Shown piece by piece: positions 24,544 to 36,932 of a stretch of 64,000 nucleotides of DNA. Under the pieces are notes generated by a model. That model had not been told where the DNA came from. It searched no databases and worked only from the letters and a program-made list of their open reading frames with translations. Source of the DNA: Suillus spraguei (taxonomy: Eukaryota; Basidiomycota; Agaricomycetes; Boletales; Suillaceae); the NCBI GenBank assembly GCA_016800925.1, contig JABCPU010000008.1, positions 372,001 through 436,000 of the forward strand, written 5' to 3'. How positions within the stretch are numbered: position 1 is the stretch's first letter; the number at the start of each line of letters is the position of its first letter. The position numbers were made by a program, and so were the translations under genes.

Positions 24544-26407
24544 CTAGCAAACGAAGGGTCTCCCAACTTGGCCACTAGCATATGCTTCAACGATGAGCTA
24601 TCATCAATCGCATACAGTGAGACGAGTGTCAGATGCAAAGACACGAACACTGACCTTCATTGATACATAAGTCCCAGCGACACAAATAAAAGCCCGGCAA
24701 TGATGGTCAGCACTGCGATCGTAGTCCCAACTGGTCGTTGTTTGAGCCCGTCCACGCCACCCTTGAGATGGTATGCGTCATGCAACCAGAAAAATCCAGC
24801 CAAACCGTACGTATACCATGCAGCAAAGAGGGCCGCCGCAATGCCGATTAGGTAGGAGAATATCGGAACTGCGATGGCGAGAATTGTGGCAATAGCTACA
24901 CCTGCAAAACACAGCAGAGTCCAAACCGTCCATCCGAATAAGGTATGCGAATAGACGTGCTCTGAATGACGAAATATGCGAACAAACACTAGCTTTGCAG
25001 CTGTATGAACATATAGCCCGGAAGAGCTTCCCGAAAAAGATTTAGTGGGGACTAGACCAAACAGCAAGGCATCACTGACAACAGGAAATTTGGGAGGGCA
25101 ATGGCAAATGCCGCCTTTGCCCATATCGGAGGAAGAGAAAAGAGGCCGGAGACTGCACCGTGTTTCCGATGTAGACATACATGACTATGCTGAAAACAGC
25201 ATAAAATACTGTAGCGAAGCCCTGCAGACACCAGGCTGCCTGAAAATCGCTATTAGCTACAACATTGAGTATAGGAACATTTTGACCTTCATAGCGTCCT
25301 CGGGTCGATGCATCTCAGATATTAGAATAAAGAACCTATCAGAGGTCAGTTTTAGCAGAAATACCATGCATGAAACCATACATGAAGTGTCCTAGTAAGG
25401 TATTTATGAGTGTCGGTTAACATCACAAAATTCCGTACCTGAATATGCAAAAACCTAGGGACTAGATAAGCAACACTAAGTTACTCGAAGATACACGATG
25501 GTACACACAGGATTTGTGACAGCCAAGAAAGCATCGAGAAAGTTACTGGAGGCAGTCACTGTCAAAGACCGTCCGGGAACTGGGTTTACCCCTGCTCCAA
25601 CCATTGCGACGAAACCAGCGAGGGTAATGACTGCTGCACTAAGAAGACCCATCCATGCCAAGCGATCCAATGTCCGCGGTAGTGAAATCAAGAAAGCGAC
25701 GGCGCCAGTGATGATAACTAGATACATGCTACACATGCCTTGATTGGAAAGTGTTGACAGTGCTTGCTGGCTGGAAAGTAGTCCAGAGCCCTGTTTGGTA
25801 TAATTCAGTTGCGACATATTCGAGTTGACTCAATGACGCACAGAACCAAACACAGCGAAAGCGACGGTTCCAAAGGCAAGCACCTCCCGAGCTACAGGTC
25901 CAAACATAATATATCCAGCGTCACCTAGAACATCTCAAGTATTGGAAACCCATTTGCGACAGAATTTATTACCCATGGTATGCACGTTAGGATGATTCAG
26001 CTTGAAGTCGATGAGCAACTTGGCAGTGTACAGGCCAAAAATACCGAGAAACACAATTAGAATGACAGCGGGTACAATGCCTGAAGATTTGTAAAAACGA
26101 TGCTCTTCGTGGGATTTACAGGACAGCGGGCTTACCAACGACTGCCAGTGAACTTGGGAGAGACAGGATACCATTGCTGACGATTTCGGCTATCATGAGG
26201 AAGCTGACAGCCTATGTCGATCAATATTTTATTGTGTACAATCTCGCATAGACGCACCTGCCAGCTGAGTGTCTTGTACTGAATCTGGTGGACGTCATCT
26301 TCAGCGAAAACATCTCTGAAACCTCCCGAATCTTGCTCTTTGGCGGTTATGGACGCTTGTTTTTCATAGGGTTGTCCGTATACTTCATACGTCGGATGGG
26401 ACGCCAT
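24544..26407 (-). CDS. AAAP-family amino-acid transporter (two apparent -1 frameshifts)
   Basis: Proton-coupled amino-acid permease of the auxin/amino-acid permease family, similar to fungal neutral amino-acid transporters of the MTR type. The ATG at 26407 starts a cytosolic N-terminus, then helix 1 AVSFLMIAEIVSNGILSLPS, IVPAVILIVFLGIFGLYTAK, a GDAGYIMFGPVAREVLAFG block, QQALSTLSNQGMCS, DRLAWMGLLSAAVITLAGFV, NPVFAYSGHFMFFILISEM, WCLQGFATVFYAVFSIVMYV and later helices. The protein ends LIVEAYASGQVGRPFVC (TAG at 24544), the usual family tail. About nine introns. Two places need one extra base to keep the family sequence: a run of four A at 25138 and a run of three C at 24693 (plus strand). Without these the gene would be truncated. 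Confidence 0.85.
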
Positions 26408-27189
26408 TCAATGAGGGGAATAAGGTCAAGTTTACAAGAGCACTCACATTCTATAAGTAATATAAGGTCGACATGATAAGGACTTGTGGCTTATCCACTC
26501 GATTAAGTTTAAGTGTCAGCCACCACACAAAGAACAGGCAACATTGTGCAACGGTTGCAGTCACCGCTGATAGCATACTTCACAAGACTCCGTGACCGTT
26601 ATAATGTTAGTTCGGCACCCCGGAAAGTCCATGAAGCACAAGGCGGATTCGAATTAGCCCTCCACGGCGCTAAGAAAAAAATATGATATGATACAGCCGT
26701 AGTTCTTGATTACGGGTACTTAGAACGCAAAACTTACTGTATGGTTCAAACATCCAACTAATCCGAATCGGACTCGAATGATTCGATTCGGGTAGTTAAC
26801 ATCTTTGCAATTTTCCCTTATCTCGTACGTTCCCATGACAGCTCGCAGCACCACGTCTCGATAGTTTCCGTCGTGTGTTGCTGCGGCATGAACGAACGAT
26901 ATGTATGTAATTGGCTGATACTACGTCCATTCTGGGCTACCTCGTGCGGAGTTTAAATCATATATGGTGGACGATAGGTTAGGTATAACTAATGTTATAG
27001 CGGTTCTATCTACAACGTCTCTTAGTTTCTTTCCATTAGCAATTTTATGTTTTTTTCTTATTTTACTATATGTCACAAAATAGCTTCGTGGCCCCAAATT
27101 TGGTGTGACTGTCACTTCAAATAGCTTCGATTCGCCAGGGGGTGGGACGTACGTGTGACGAAGTTGTGGTCGTAACTCTACAGTACTCC
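26408..27189. other. Intergenic interval with a transposon-terminus fragment
   Basis: Contains an inverted repeat CCGAATCG...CGATTCGG at 26763-26791. A 19-bp block at 26962-26980 is identical to the left terminus of the element at 49373, so this is probably a solo terminus or deletion remnant. Short open frames here have no family resemblance. Confidence 0.45.
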
Positions 27190-27453
27190 CTAACCATTTT
27201 TCCGGTAGTCGTCTCGCTCCGATTCCCAGAGTGGAGGCCATGGACGTGCTGGTTGGCGGGATGGCTTTACAATGGAAGACCTCTTTGGAAAAACTCCTCT
27301 AGTCGCCCAAGGTTTGGTAATACCACGCTTTATATCAACTACCTCTACCCATAGTTCTTGGCAGAGGGAAATATGAACGGAGGCCATCACCTCCCACTCA
27401 TCGTACTCGCCGCGCTCATCTGCAACTTGGTTCTGCATGAAAAAGTTCCTCAT
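27190..27453 (-). CDS. Small unrecognised ORF
   Basis: An 87-codon frame, MRNFFMQNQVADERGEYDEW to RPWPPLWESERDDYRKNG, directly preceded by a possible acceptor (TTGTAG). Its composition is protein-like (acidic start, basic Pro/Arg/Trp end) but I recognise no family. Further open frame lies upstream at 27460-27600. It may be the 3' end of a separate gene or a remnant left downstream of the RNase III-like pair. Confidence 0.2.
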   Translation of the reverse strand: MRNFFMQNQVADERGEYDEWEVMASVHISLCQELWVEVVDIKRGITKPWATRGVFPKRSSIVKPSRQPARPWPPLWESERDDYRKNG

Positions 27454-27689
27454 CTACAATCACACTTGACTTGGTGTTGTAGCTCCTCGACACCAGTTGA
27501 TGACTTTGTTGACGATCTTCCAGTCGCTTTTGTGCTCGTTCGATGTATACACCCGTTGCGATCATGACCGTGAATTTAAACTGCGGATATGAACTCTGGT
27601 GAATGAAACAATACCTATATACAAGGGAGATGATACAATCAAGAACACAAAAGTACTGATGAATGCATGAACAAGGACGAGCCCGAGGT

Positions 27690-28737
27690 CTACGCAGTCG
27701 CTTCCGGCTGTGGCACTTGTGTTGACAGTAAGGAAAACGCAGGAACGATAGTGTCTGGAACTCACAAGTCCAACCAATACCTTGCATATACAGGTACGCC
27801 TCATAGGCCGCTAATTCCTTCGCCACTTTCTGGCTTCTACCGAGACCACAACCCCGCTCAACATCGTTCACTACAAAAATCAATACGTCATTCGCGACTG
27901 GAACCAAGTTGTCTTACCTCTACATTTCACTTCCCATCTCGGATCATGCTGCGGACCATTTGCGGAAGCGATCCATTCAACAGAAAATCCCCGTTGATGA
28001 CAAGTTTGATTGAACAGAGCAAGTGTACCCTGGGGAACTCCTGAAGGTATTGTTGATGCTTGAGGGGGAGTAGGATAATATGGAGGTGGGGCAGCTTGTG
28101 ACGTACCCGCCTGAGTGGGAGCTGGAAGTGATGCACTGGTAGGCGACGCCGTTGACAGAATGCGGTTTTGCGGGTCATCCACCAAAGCCGGTGGTTGGCC
28201 CTCGGGCTTCACAAGTTTACTGACCCAGTCGGTGGTCGCTTGTAAGCCATCTTGGACACAAAGAGCTCCAACGTAGCTGTTGAAAAGGAAGCGACCTTCC
28301 TACAGAAAGATGGTCATGGGGTGTATATATCATATGTATGGACAATCTTCCGTACCTCGGGGTCGTCGAGAACGCCTTTTGCTCCTCTCATGCGTTTCTT
28401 CATTTCGGTATCATACGCAGTAAGCCAGGCAGCTATGCTTTCGTCGCTTAGGATTTGCTCCTGTTTTGTCTAGCCCCATCATAGCGATTAAGTACGAGCG
28501 AGTACCAGAATTACGATATCACGAGTATACCTTCAGTTCTTCGCCAGACAACATAGGTCTTTCTGCGAATAGTATGTACGTCACGATGGTGTTTAACACC
28601 GATTTTCCGAGTTGTGCAAGTCTATCACTACTTCCATGTAGCGTGTGGTCATTGATGACACCTTGAGTTGAAGCGCGATGTGTGAAAACATCGAGCAACA
28701 GATCTGGGTCGTGCAGCCGAAGAAGTGGAGGAACCAT
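27690..28737 (-). CDS. Pseudo-RNase III plus dsRBD protein, copy B
   Basis: ATG at 28737: MVPPLLRLHDPDLLLDVFTH, then HGSSDRLAQLGKSVL, aligned with the RNase III signature (consensus ERLEFLGD), with Glu to Ala and Asp to Lys. The second helix region FLFNSYVGALCVQDG also lacks the Glu and Asp of the active site. A Pro/Ser-rich linker follows. The C-terminal dsRBD begins LALFNQTCHQRGFSVEW and ends with VERGCGLGRSQKVAKELAAY and EAYLYMQGIGW, containing the Lys/Ala-rich RNA-contact helix. The likely end after a short last intron is a TAG at 27690. Expected to bind double-stranded RNA without cutting it. It is the tandem paralogue of copy A, same strand, about 480 bp downstream. Confidence 0.75.
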
Positions 28738-29213
28738 ATTGCGAAGTCAGTCTAGCAGTTCTAATCGCTCAGGGCAAGGGATGTTTCGACGAGCTCAAGA
28801 TCAGTGGCGAAACTCGAGGTATTTATCTATCATGATATAGCGAAGATCAGGGAAAAGCACAAAGGCGGAGGGCGTAATAGGAGCTTCCAAAGAGGGACTT
28901 GTCACTGATCTCACCGCGTGTCAAAGAATGATCATATTCAGAACAAAAATGTATCGAGCCTATTCAGCAGTTCTAGTAGTAGTGACTCCGGTATCCAGAC
29001 CAATAAAAAGATAGTTAAATTGCCCAACCAGTAGAAATCAGGAAGCTTTGAAAAGAAAAGGCAGTTGCATAAAAAATCATAGGAATACAGAACACTCAGA
29101 TAACATACTGATACATTCCGCTGATACAAGTCCGAATGTTGCCTCTTGGTGGGCTCCTATTGCTAGAGGACTAGAAGAAAGGTAAGAAGTCTGGGCGCGC
29201 TTGCAATTTCCGG
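28738..29213. other. Spacer between the tandem RNase III-like genes
   Basis: About 475 bp, AT-rich, with no exon chain; probably the 3' flank of copy A and promoter of copy B. Confidence 0.5.
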
Positions 29214-30140
29214 CTACTTACGACCCCAGCCTGTAGCCTGCATATACTGATACGCCTCTGTGGCTGCTTGTTCCTTTGCCTGCTTCTGGTTTCTACCTGC
29301 TCCAGTTCCACGATGTTGTCCGCTCACTTTCAAGTTGCTCAGATAACCAAGCACATAAAATAAGGCTAAAATCTTACCAATACACTTCACTTCCCACCTC
29401 GGGTTGTGCGGTGGCCCCGTCATCTCTGGTTTCCACTCTACTGTAAGTCCTCTTTGCATACATGTCTGATTGAATATTGCAAGTACACCCTGAGAGGGCG
29501 CAGGCGGCGGCATAGATGGCATTGGAGGAGGCGCAGTGCTTGGCGGAGGCGGGGGTGGGGGCTGAGAGTAATACGTTGGAGGTGGTGGAGGCGGCGTTGC
29601 AGCGGGCTGGTTGTTGGATGTATCTCCTGGGACTGCTGGAGGTTCCGAGGAAGGGTTTACAAGGCGTCCGATCCAGTTCATGACTTCTTGCAATCCCTTC
29701 TGAGTGTACACAGCACCGACGTAAGAATTAAAGAGGAAACGAGCTTCTTCAGGCCTGTCAAGCACACTTCTGTCTGTACAACGAATTTTAGCTTTTAATC
29801 CGTAAAGAGAAAGCCAGTCTCCGATGTTCTTGTCGCTTAGTATGTCAGATTGGCGTATCTATGGTGCCACCTCAGCAATGCACAAAAAGTATATTTCTTG
29901 ACAATTACGAACCTTGAGATCAGGGGCGGGAAGCATCGGTTTCTCTGAGTACAACGTGTACACGACGAGCATACTGAGCACCGAGTTACCTAGCTCAGCC
30001 AATCGCTCGGTATTTCCATGCACGGTATTCTCGTCGATGTCTTTACTCAGCATAGACCGATGCGTATATACATCGAGCATGAGCTCTCCTTGGATGGGAG
30101 GGAGCGGTGGCAGTGAGTGCTTTAAGTTGTTCATGGCCAT
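29214..30140 (-). CDS. Pseudo-RNase III plus dsRBD protein, copy A
   Basis: ATG at 30140: MAMNNLKHSLPPLPPIQGEL, then MLDVYTHRSML and HGNTERLAELGNSVL, the RNase III signature with Glu to Ala and Asp to Asn. The second site reads EARFLFNSYVGAVYTQKG, where active enzymes have Asp/Glu before GA and Asp after it. A linker with poly-Pro runs follows, then a complete dsRBD: VLAIFNQTCMQRGLTVEW, NPRWEVKC, VSGQHRGTGAGRNQKQAKEQ and AATEAYQYMQATGW. Three introns; the one inside the dsRBD is in frame. The stop is TAG at 29214, or a GTAAGT donor at the same place leads to another stop a few codons later. A dsRNA-binding, non-catalytic role is inferred. RNase III-like plus dsRBD also occurs in mitoribosomal mL44, but no presequence is seen here. 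Confidence 0.78.
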
Positions 30141-30606
30141 CGCGGTATGGACAAGACAAGACAGGACTCCCTTGTTATCGCTTGATAAACCTGCTGAGGT
30201 CCCAGAGAACTGTGTTCGGCGTTCAATACGTGGGAGTGTTTGATGCGTTATGTTGGTACTCACAATGATGGAGTGTGATTATAACTCACAAGCCTGGCAA
30301 ACGACTGTAACTGGGATCAAGATGAATAATCGCAACCTAAAAAAATCTGGCCACGTAGTACGGCGTCTGTCTGTCTGTTGGTGGAGCGTTTCGTATGAAA
30401 TCAAAATACCGGTGAGACAGATCAGCTGCTTGTAGAAGGTTGGGTTCAAGGCGCTTCGGACCCACATCACCCCAGTTGCCTTTTTTGACCGAACAATCCA
30501 CGACGGTCACGTGTATTCGTCTGTCCTCCAGACTTGTTAGTCGGTGACTGCAATTTCTTAATACTTGGTGTTTATCTGACCATAATATAGTAAGCTAGCG
30601 TTTTAT
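30141..30606. other. Divergent promoter region, RNase III-like copy A and POM152
   Basis: 466 bp between divergent starts. CACGTG at 30508-30513 is about 94 bp before the POM152 ATG. No coding signal. Confidence 0.5.
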
Positions 30607-33600
30607 ATGCCTGGCGAACCAACGCCGCCTACAGGCGAACAGCCACTCATACCAGAGCGGCTCCTCGATGTACCCTCTCAGCGTTTATATTACTTGAGTT
30701 TGGGCTTGCTGCTGCAGGTGAGTGGCTTTAAAACAGTTTCAAGTTCCTTTTGCGTCTGGTCTCATTTCATATTCTATGCCTTGTGCGTACTACGAAACAT
30801 CATGTCTGATGCGTTTCTATTCTTGGCAGGCCATCAAGGTGTTCGACCTCCTCCAAAACATCTTCGCGTCCGACACAACGACATACTATGGCAGAAAATG
30901 GCTGATAGTTGATTTTGCATACATCGCAACGCTCTCTCGGCTCCGAATACCGCGTTTGAAGTACAGCAGGGCTGTCGTCTTGCTCCAAATTCTTTCCATT
31001 TGGTTCCTCGATGGCATGTTGTTCGGAGGAATTAGCTTAAATCTTGGGTTAATGGGATCCTCCGAAGTAAGTAGCGTACCCTCTGGAATTCCAAGTAAGT
31101 TTGCCACAAATTCATGTCTTTGACTGAGCTCATGATATTATACAAGATCGACCAGACCTTCCATCTACTCCGGAACCGTTCCGTCTCTCTGACATCTTTG
31201 CACCACTAACATTCGGTCTCTTTTCGTTCGACACAAATTCCAAAGATGCCCGTCTGCTTGGCCAACATACGGTTCGCATGTCTCCCATCAGCACTGCTCA
31301 TTTCAATCCACAATCCCATACTTTCTGCCTCCCGCCTGTCTCACCTGCCCACGTGCTCGTCCCAATCCTCGTGAACAACACGATACCGACCAATGTGCGT
31401 TATTCTTTTATTCCACTTGGCTCAGGGCGCGTGGAGTACCTTGAATTGGGAGCGAAGGAGCTGAAGGCGATCGAACAAGCTAGAGTAGAGGGACTGCAGG
31501 TTGTGCGAAACAAGGATGTAGGCGGCTATGATGAGTACGATGACGAGGATGATGAAGAAACCGATGCCAGCACCCGCCTCCAAAAAACACAAAGCTTGGT
31601 GCATCTTCGTTTTTCCAAGCCAGGGACCATAAGGCTTGACCGGGTGCTTGACAGTTCAAATGTTGCGGCACGTCTTGTTCACCCGGTCGAAGTGACTGTT
31701 GTACCTTGTCCAACTGCCCAGTACGTTGATGATACTGTGCAAGATGTTCGCTGTGCTGGTGAAACATCCGGTGTGGACCTTACCATCGACATACGAGGCG
31801 TTCCTCCGCTGAGCCTACAGTGGTCAAAGGATGTTAACGGGAGAAAAGAATATCTTCTTGTTGAAGGCATCGAAGATAGCAGCCACTCGCATACCGCACA
31901 AGAGGTCGCTCGCGCTCGTATACCTCAGAAACTGAAAGTTCCATTGTCTTTGTCATTGGATGTTCTCGGCAAGCATACGTATAACCTGGAGAGTGTTATC
32001 GATGGCATGGGAAACGTTGTGCACCTCAACGAAGAGCATCGTGACGCGAAAATGACACGGTCACTTTCTGTTCTGCGCCGTCCAAGCGTGTCCTTCAAAG
32101 CATGTGGTCCAGGAAATCCGACTTCACTCCTGATTGGCTCAGAGGCTCCGGTAGCATTGACAGTATCCAACGCAGACCCCATGGATGGGCCATGGGACAT
32201 CGATGTGAGGTTTGAGCCCGCCAGTGGGGATGGCAAGCGCATGAAGCCTTGGGAAAAGAAACTACAGACCCAGGAAAATGAGAATGACGTCGTGCTAAAG
32301 GCAAGCGTCCCGGGTGAGTATGTTGTTACCGGTATCAGAGGCAAGGTAGGCGATGCGCAGATCCTTTTCATGACGATTCTAACCATGTAATACTAGTATT
32401 GCGATGGCGATGTACTTGCTCCTGAAACCTGCAAGGTTGTTGAGAAGGCAACACCCACCGCAGAAATAGAGTGGAAGAGGATTCATGAATGGTATGGACA
32501 CTCATTCTAGAAAGCCTTCCTTTCTAAAGTCTACTCAGTTCTGGTGACACAGGTGTTTCTGCATCCCTTGTCATGCACGGCACACCTCCATTCCAGGTCT
32601 ACTACCGCACACAGCGTGATGCAGAGCCCCCACGTGAACTTTTCAAGACATTTTCGTCGTCCCGTGGGGAGCTCACTCTGCAGCCGGACCACAGCGGTCA
32701 CTACTATTACACCTTTGTACAACTCAGTGATGCGTATTACAAAAAGGTCGCGCTCGATGGCCCGAGCATTGATCAAATCGTACATCCTCTAGCAGCAGCA
32801 GACTTTGTAGGCGGTCGCGGAAAGAGAGTCGTCAGCAGTTGTGAGGGTGTGACAGTGGGCATCGAGGTCGATTTGAAAGTGAGCAGCTCGTTGTGTTTAA
32901 TAGGGTGATGCTAATGCGTATTCAGGGCACGCCTCCTTGGAACTTGGAGTTGCAGGTTGTGGGTCCACGCAAGACAGATACACTAGAAATAACCGACATT
33001 AAAACGTCACCCACGAGGATATTAGTACCCATACCCAGTGTAATTGACAAAGAGGGTGGAACATTTGACGTTGAATTAGGTAGGCTCGGGAGTTGTAGTT
33101 CGATGAAGCGAAGCTAATCCGTTCACTCAGTGAGTGTCGTGGATAGCTACGGATGCAAACGATCGATATCAGTTCCTGGCGTCTCTGTGAATGTCAGGAG
33201 AGTGAAGGTAAGTTATTATGACTGATATATGGGTCAAGTTTTGACTTCGTGTTCAGCCAACCGTCAAGTTCTACACCAAGCATGGCCAACGAGATATCAC
33301 TATTCTAGAAGATGATGGTGCTGATCTGCCACTTCGGCTGACAGGTGACGGGGTAAGCCAAATTATTGAATTCTACCGAGCAGAACTCACGTTCGCCTAC
33401 CTCAGCCATGGAAAGTCAAGTACCGCCACCTGGATAACCCGGATCAACTATTCACTGCTGTGCTGAAGTCACCCAATGATTATATCCATGTCATACAAAA
33501 GGGTGTCTACGAAATTCTCGAGGTAGTAGTCCATCGCATAGCCACGGGATGTCTTGTTCACATAACATGTTTATTCTAGGTGACAGATTCTCAATGTCCT

Positions 33601-35124
33601 GGATCCGTGATCGAAAATGAGAGCACCTATACTGTTGACTGGGTGCCACGACCATCAGCTCGACTGGATCCTGCAACTGTTTCCACTTTCGAGCCATTTA
33701 ATAGGTCACACATCCTTCCTCCGATTTGCAAAGGCCAGGATGCTCACGTTGATCTTGAGCTCACGGGTGTGTCCTCTCAAATAAAGTTTATTGCATTGGC
33801 TAACGTTTCCAAGGTCGACCTCCCTTCCAGATCATGTACAACATTGCACGCAATGATGAAGCAGGGGGTACAATAGTTCTCGACCAACCAACATTCAGCA
33901 GCATCCAGCCTCATACGCGTTTCCAGCTGCATACGTCCATCGTCGGGCGCAAGTATTATGAAGTCAAGCAAATCGGGGACAGCGCATATCCTCTTGCGAA
34001 GCACAAAAATGCGGTCATTCCTCGTTCAGACCGCCTTCTTTTCGAGCAAGAGGTCATGGCAAGGCCGTCAGCAAAGTTCAAGAACGACAACAGAATCCTT
34101 TTCTGCTTGAATGATGCACTTACTTCTCGCGAAGCGATTTCAAATGATGGTGGTGTTATTCATCTAGACGGGACACCGCCTTTCCAGCTGGCGCTGTCGA
34201 TCAGGAACCTTGCCGCGAGTCAGGTGTACAAGGAAACAGTCGAGGTACACGATAAGACCTGGATACTTGATCTTCCCTCTTATTACTTCACGTCCATTGG
34301 CCCGCACCAAATCACAATCGAGTCCGTCCAGGACTCGTCGCACTGCGAACAGAAAGAGCTCCATCCCTTACGTCGCTCTATATGGGTTGACGTTGCAGAA
34401 TCCGCTGCGATCACTCCCGTCGACAAGAGAGTAGATTTCTGTGTCGGTGATGTGGCTCAATTCCAGCTCGAAGGCACGCCGCCTTGGTCCATCGGGTACG
34501 TTCGGTGACTTGTTACATTTCGACATATTGATGAGAACGATGCTATAGGTATCGGATCAATGGCAAGTCTTACACTCAAGAAGCCAAAAAATCCCCATTT
34601 TCCCTCATGCATCAACAAGCGGGGGAATTCACGGTCACATCCGTGTCGCAGCAGCAGAAGTTATGCAAGGCTACAGTCACTGACTTGCAGTTTAGCGTCC
34701 ATCCTCTCCCAGCTGCCCAGGTCGGTCACGGGAAGCGGATATTCCAGGACATTCATGAAGGTAATTGCGGTTTCGATGCATGATGATTGTGCTGTGCTGA
34801 CATACATGCAGGTGACCAAGCAGAGATAGTCTTCACGCTGATCGGAGAACCACCATTTACGTTCACTTACCAACGGGCCGAGCCAATACCCAAGAAAGGA
34901 GGCAAGCCAGGAAAAGTCCTGGAGACGCATACCGTATCGGGTGTCACTACACGTGAATACTCTATATTCTCCGCGCTTGAAGGTCTGTGTTTACTTGGTT
35001 ACGCAACTTCAGATATAGCTAACTCTCGTTTGTTGCAGGGACTTGGACAGTAACATCTATCTCCGATCGTTACTGCCGATACCCCACACAGTCAGATGGC
35101 GTGGTAGAAAAGACACGACACTAG
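30607..35124 (+). CDS. POM152: Nucleoporin POM152
   Basis: Pore-membrane protein of the nuclear pore complex ring. The ATG at 30607 starts a short nucleoplasmic N-terminus, then membrane segments (LYYLSLGLLLQ, AVVLLQILSIWFLDGMLFGG). The luminal part carries a chain of Ig-like repeats. Each repeat has a GxPPxxL/V-type strand: RGVPPLSLQW, HGTPPFQVYY, KGTPPWNLEL, TGDGPWKVKY, TGRPPFQIMY, DGTPPFQLAL, EGTPPWSIGY and GEPPFTFTY. At least eight such strands are visible, matching the repeat domain of POM152. An acidic loop (DEYDDEDDEE) follows residue 200. More than ten introns all keep phase and there is no frame break. The stop TAG is at 35122. The length of about 1,250 residues fits the family. Confidence 0.94.
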
Positions 35125-35409
35125 GCTTTGGGATATGGGTGTCATCTGATTTTAGTATATCGCATGCCAGTAGCCACTGTAACTTTAGACTAATAGCATA
35201 GCATCAGACATTTCGGTCGCGTACATGGCTAGTCCTTGTGACCCGCCATGTAATGTTGGTAAGGGTTGATTTGCAAAATTTACCCGCCACTTGGCAAAGG
35301 ATATGCAGTCATCAGGAGTCCAAGTACATCAAATATACATTTACTTCTGTCCTTCCTCTACACCTGGACGGATGAGATATAGAACCACTTTGAGACTGAG
35401 ACACAGGAG

Positions 35410-36573
35410 TTATGCTATGCAAGACGAAGGGAAGAAACAAGTACGTACTGGAAGGATCGATGGGTGCAGGAGGTTGCCTGGAGTCGGTAGGAAGGTTAGT
35501 GTACGTGGGGTCGCTACGGGTAACGAAACCTGGCGAGTTCGAGTTGATAACGTTACGGCTGTAAATTTTTGGGTTTTTTTCTCAGCAATCATGACAAAAC
35601 AAGGAAAGTTGACGGACATAGAGAGATCATAGGTAGGGGTCTTGGCCGGACTTTCACCGGTAATAAGACGGCGCCATGCCTCGTTACATTCGTGGATGAT
35701 CTCTGTAGCATATTTCTTGTTCTTGGCCTCACCAGAGAAAGCAAAGGCGTTCTCGCCCTTGCCATCGGGAATCTTGTAGATCCTAGCAGAGGCTGTAGCT
35801 CCTTCTTAGGCTAATAAGATACAGCACATACCTGAACCACTCATTGGTGGCCCTGATCAACCCAGGAAGGTGGCGCTCCACATCCTCAATGTCGTTAAGC
35901 TTTGATGCAAGGGGGTCGTGTACATCAACAACGATGACTTTCCAATCAGTCTCACCCTCATCGAGTAAAGCCATGATACCGAGAACCTTAACTTGCTTAA
36001 CCTGACCGACGTAGCCGACCTGTTCACCGATCTCACAGACATCCAATGGGTCATTGTCACCCTTGGCTTTAGTCTCAGGATGGAGGGCAGCCGGGTCCTC
36101 CCAAGTCTTACGATAATAAATGGCGCTCAGCCAACCGAATAAGAGCGAGGAACGAATCAGCCCACCTGAGGGAAAGCACCGTAGTTCCAGATGTACCCAT
36201 GATGGGGGAAGCAGTTACGGACGAAACGCAAGCGACCCTTCTTAATATCCTGTTTGATGGGATTGAACGGCTCCTCCTTGGAGATCTCCATCTTTGCGTT
36301 AGTCCAACGAGGGACCTCGACGATCATGTTGAGGATGCCATTGCTCTGATCAGCAAAAAGAGGGACGTCGTGAAAGGAGGACACGACGGAACCATTATGC
36401 TCGATAAACACCCGGTGTTCTGATGGTGTGCGATTTGATCAACTAGCAAGATAATTGTGGTATGATCGCACTCACCGAGGGTGTTTGGCGCGCCGATAAG
36501 ACGAGTACCAAATGCTAGAAGCGCTTTAGTAAAAATTGCAAGGTTAGAAGACCAAAAGCGCACTGGAAACCAT
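35410..36573 (-). CDS. IPP1: Inorganic pyrophosphatase (soluble, family I)
   Basis: Cytosolic/nuclear enzyme that hydrolyses pyrophosphate. The ATG at 36573 begins MVS and joins [13 protein letters not shown], then [52 protein letters not shown] (the D-x-D-P-x-D metal-binding signature) and [19 protein letters not shown]. It continues [18 protein letters not shown] and [19 protein letters not shown]. The C-terminal exon reads [15 protein letters not shown] to QPPAPIDPS, the fungal extension. Five introns. The last two splice joins (donor GTCCGT, and GTACGT with TAG acceptor giving a stop at 35410) are inferred from the family pattern. Confidence 0.93.
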
Positions 36574-36932
36574 CGATGGACGCGATGAAGAAAATAGTCG
36601 AACTTGTTGGGAGAGACGGCGAACTGCTATCGATCCTCCGGTCATATCCGTCAACTTAAATTTACCTGAAGTAAAAGGTCGGTTTGTGCTATTAATTACG
36701 AAATCATGTGAAGCCACGTCGTGGGATCCACTTGGACCCGACCTGCTGTGCAGTAAGATAATTTATACAGATTACCTGACAGGACCAACGAATCACGATG
36801 TTGTTGGGAGGCTGCCAGCGATTTGCCAGCAGGAGGTAGAGGATGAATTCGGAGACTAGATAAGGTGGAATAAGTATCTTGATCTTGACGCCCACGAAGT
36901 GCATAATTTTATCTATTCAAGAATTACAAATA
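36574..36932. other. Spacer between GCP4 and pyrophosphatase genes
   Basis: About 360 bp, the pyrophosphatase promoter and GCP4 3' flank. No exon or RNA gene seen. Confidence 0.5.
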
